Origin: a virus
DNA: 39,827 nt
Virus record (IMG/VR): IMGVR_UViG_3300021090_000061
Coordinates: 1 to 39,827 of that record
Direction: 5' to 3' (one strand)
Shown here one piece after another: positions 38,905 to 39,827 of this stretch (the stretch's first letter is position 1; every line of letters begins with the position of its first letter). The notes under the pieces were generated by a model, which had not been told where the DNA came from, ran no database searches, and was given only the letters and a program-made list of their open reading frames with translations. The translations under genes were made by a program, and so were the position numbers.

Positions 38905-39164
38905 TTTTTCTCTCTCGTTAGTCCTTCTAGGGCATAGACCCTGTCTGCTATGCAGTTAAATGTTTCATCCAACTCTGTTTCAATTGGCTGATCGTGAGTT
39001 TTGGCGTTAATAGATATTGTATCGGCTAAAAGCCAAAGCGTCGCCAAGAAAACCTCGTTATAACTCGTATCCGAAACGGATTCGAATAGGTCTTTTAAGG
39101 ATGCATACATATTTTTGGTGATCTCTAGGTCTGCTAATATTTCTGGTCTGTTAATTTTTTCCAT
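38901..39164 (-). CDS. Small helical protein, paralogue of the 38245 gene
   Basis: An 87-residue protein (MEKINRPEILADLEITKNMY...). Residues about 40-80 (ATLWLLADTISINAKTHDQP, ELDETFNCIADRVYALEG) pair with the plus-strand gene 38245-38490. It is the first gene after a minus-strand promoter region (39254-39283), so it is probably expressed early under the repressor. Unknown function. Confidence 0.55.
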   Translation of the reverse strand: MEKINRPEILADLEITKNMYASLKDLFESVSDTSYNEVFLATLWLLADTISINAKTHDQPIETELDETFNCIADRVYALEGLTREKK

Positions 39165-39220
39165 TCTTTCCTTTTGGGGTTTGTTTTCCCTAGTACGTCT
39201 GATAAGCGCTCTTATGTTGT

Positions 39221-39232
39221 GTCGATCGACGT
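39221..39232. promoter_or_regulatory. Possible second repressor site
   Basis: GTCGATCGAC (39221-39230) is a perfect 10-bp palindrome, and TCGACGT (39226-39232) is the same half-site found three times at 1223-1262. It lies just downstream of the minus-strand promoter for the 39164 gene. The half-site spacing differs from the main operator, so it may be a weak or partial site. Confidence 0.4.
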
Positions 39233-39253
39233 CTTTTCGTTATACTTAAATCT

Positions 39254-39283
39254 TTAATACAATTTGTTAAGAAAATTCGTCAA
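39254..39283 (-). promoter_or_regulatory. Leftward promoter for the 38749-39164 unit
   Basis: On the minus strand TTGACG (39278-39283) is followed after 18 bases by TATTAA (39254-39259). A consensus TTGACA lies further upstream (39298-39303), so start choice is uncertain. The site TCGACGT at 39226-39232 lies just downstream. Confidence 0.5.
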
Positions 39284-39329
39284 GAATTTCCTTGGTTTGT
39301 CAAGATTCATAATAATCATTTCTTTAAAT

Positions 39330-39527
39330 TCATTCATCGTCAAAATATTGGTCTTCGCCATAAAGTTCCCGCGCTGTCGCTGTCCGTACCCACAGGTTTA
39401 AGATTGCGCCGTTCACGATAATGCGTACAGGTTCCATCGAGCGGTCGTGGATAGCTTGAACTTCTTCCGGTTCGATTATAAGGTCGATGTAGGTCTCGTC
39501 ATCTATGGTTTCGCTTATTGTCCGCAT
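39330..39527 (-). CDS. Small acidic hypothetical protein
   Basis: A 65-residue acidic protein (ISETIDDETYIDLIIEPEEV, then VRIIVNGAILNLWVRTATAR, then YGEDQYFDDE). The middle is beta-rich and looks like a compact sheet. It begins 3 bases after the nuclease stop and is read in the same direction, so it follows the nuclease in one transcript. Function unknown. Confidence 0.6.
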   Translation of the reverse strand: MRTISETIDDETYIDLIIEPEEVQAIHDRSMEPVRIIVNGAILNLWVRTATARELYGEDQYFDDE

Positions 39528-39530
39528 GGT

Positions 39531-39827
39531 CTACTCCCAATCCTTAATCACAATACTTATATTTTTAGAGCATTCTTTAAACCATTTTCCATCTATAATC
39601 TTCAACTGTTCCTCGGGATAATATTTCTTAAATCTTTTAATCTTAGTTTTACTCCGTGGACACATCCATCCTTTAACTTCTATCCATAAATGAGTTCCAT
39701 CTAAATTTTCAACCCTAAAATCTGGAAGATAAGTTAAACATCCTCTTTTAATTTCACTAAACCAAAAGGTTTGAGGCTCATGTTCCCAGGCTTTTATCAT
39801 TCTTTGTTCTAGATGCCATTGTAAATA
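39531..39827 (-). CDS. PD-(D/E)xK-type endonuclease, C-terminal part (continues from base 1)
   Basis: 98 codons open from base 39827 to the stop at 39531, in phase with the frame that ends at base 1. It contains EHEPQTFWFSEIKRGCLTYL, then LPDF and WIEVKGW, the PD...E-x-K catalytic core of this nuclease type, then SKTKIKRFKKYYPEEQ and IIDGKWF. The first codons after the junction read YLQWHLEQRMIKAW. In the family as I recall it, a conserved stretch with an acidic residue (WEANY-like) precedes YLQW; it is absent here, so either the protein lacks it or a short in-phase piece is missing at the window end. The joined protein is 295 residues. Confidence 0.8.
   Translation of the reverse strand, partial: YLQWHLEQRMIKAWEHEPQTFWFSEIKRGCLTYLPDFRVENLDGTHLWIEVKGWMCPRSKTKIKRFKKYYPEEQLKIIDGKWFKECSKNISIVIKDWE

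Overview
The window reads as the complete, circularly permuted genome of a short-tailed (podovirus-type) dsDNA phage of about 40 kb. The strongest evidence for circularity is that one minus-strand reading frame runs open off base 1 and continues in phase from base 39827 to a stop at 39531, giving one PD-(D/E)xK-type nuclease. Structural genes include a PBSX-like large terminase, a P22-like portal, an N4-gp56-type major capsid protein, a head-tail adaptor, a large tail nozzle candidate and several fibre proteins. I see no tape measure, sheath, DNA polymerase, RNA polymerase, integrase or recognisable endolysin. The host is unknown. The secreted and beta-barrel accessory proteins vaguely recall chlamydia-like bacteria, but that is a weak impression only.

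Layout. (1) 1-1300, minus strand: a small Cro/C1-type HTH protein, a RusA-like protein and the nuclease that crosses the ends. A palindromic operator and a promoter lie just right of the HTH gene. (2) 1301-3443, plus strand: early operon with a single-strand annealing protein (ERF) and a YqaJ exonuclease, closed by a terminator. (3) 3424-3999: two minus-strand small proteins, one a membrane protein with an AT-hook tail, then a candidate minus-strand RNA unit (3966-4297). (4) 4357-5770, plus: replication initiator with an iteron-like origin inside its coding sequence. (5) 5889-31619, minus: the late block, in transcription order portal, small virion genes, scaffold, capsid, adaptor, tail nozzle, internal virion proteins and a bank of Thr/Ser/Gly-rich fibres. 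(6) 32400-34028, plus, and 33982-37453, minus: small early genes facing the terminase operon. (7) 37568-38752, plus, and 38749-39527, minus: more small early genes.

Three plus-strand cassettes are embedded in the minus-strand late block: 14069-15334 (tiny membrane proteins behind an excisionase-like protein), 21619-21975 (a secreted Lys/His-rich protein plus tRNA-Thr) and 26840-27908 (a beta-barrel protein plus a secreted protein, with its own terminator). They look like morons, that is, independently expressed accessory genes.

Mobile endonucleases have shaped the genome. An HNH gene has split the 5' end of the portal gene and carries a diverged copy of the portal start, from which the portal is now apparently translated. 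A GIY-YIG gene sits between two fibre genes. Repressor, operators, annealing protein/exonuclease pair and initiator together suggest recombination-dependent replication under a repressor switch, but without an integrase any dormant state would have to be episomal or depend on host functions.
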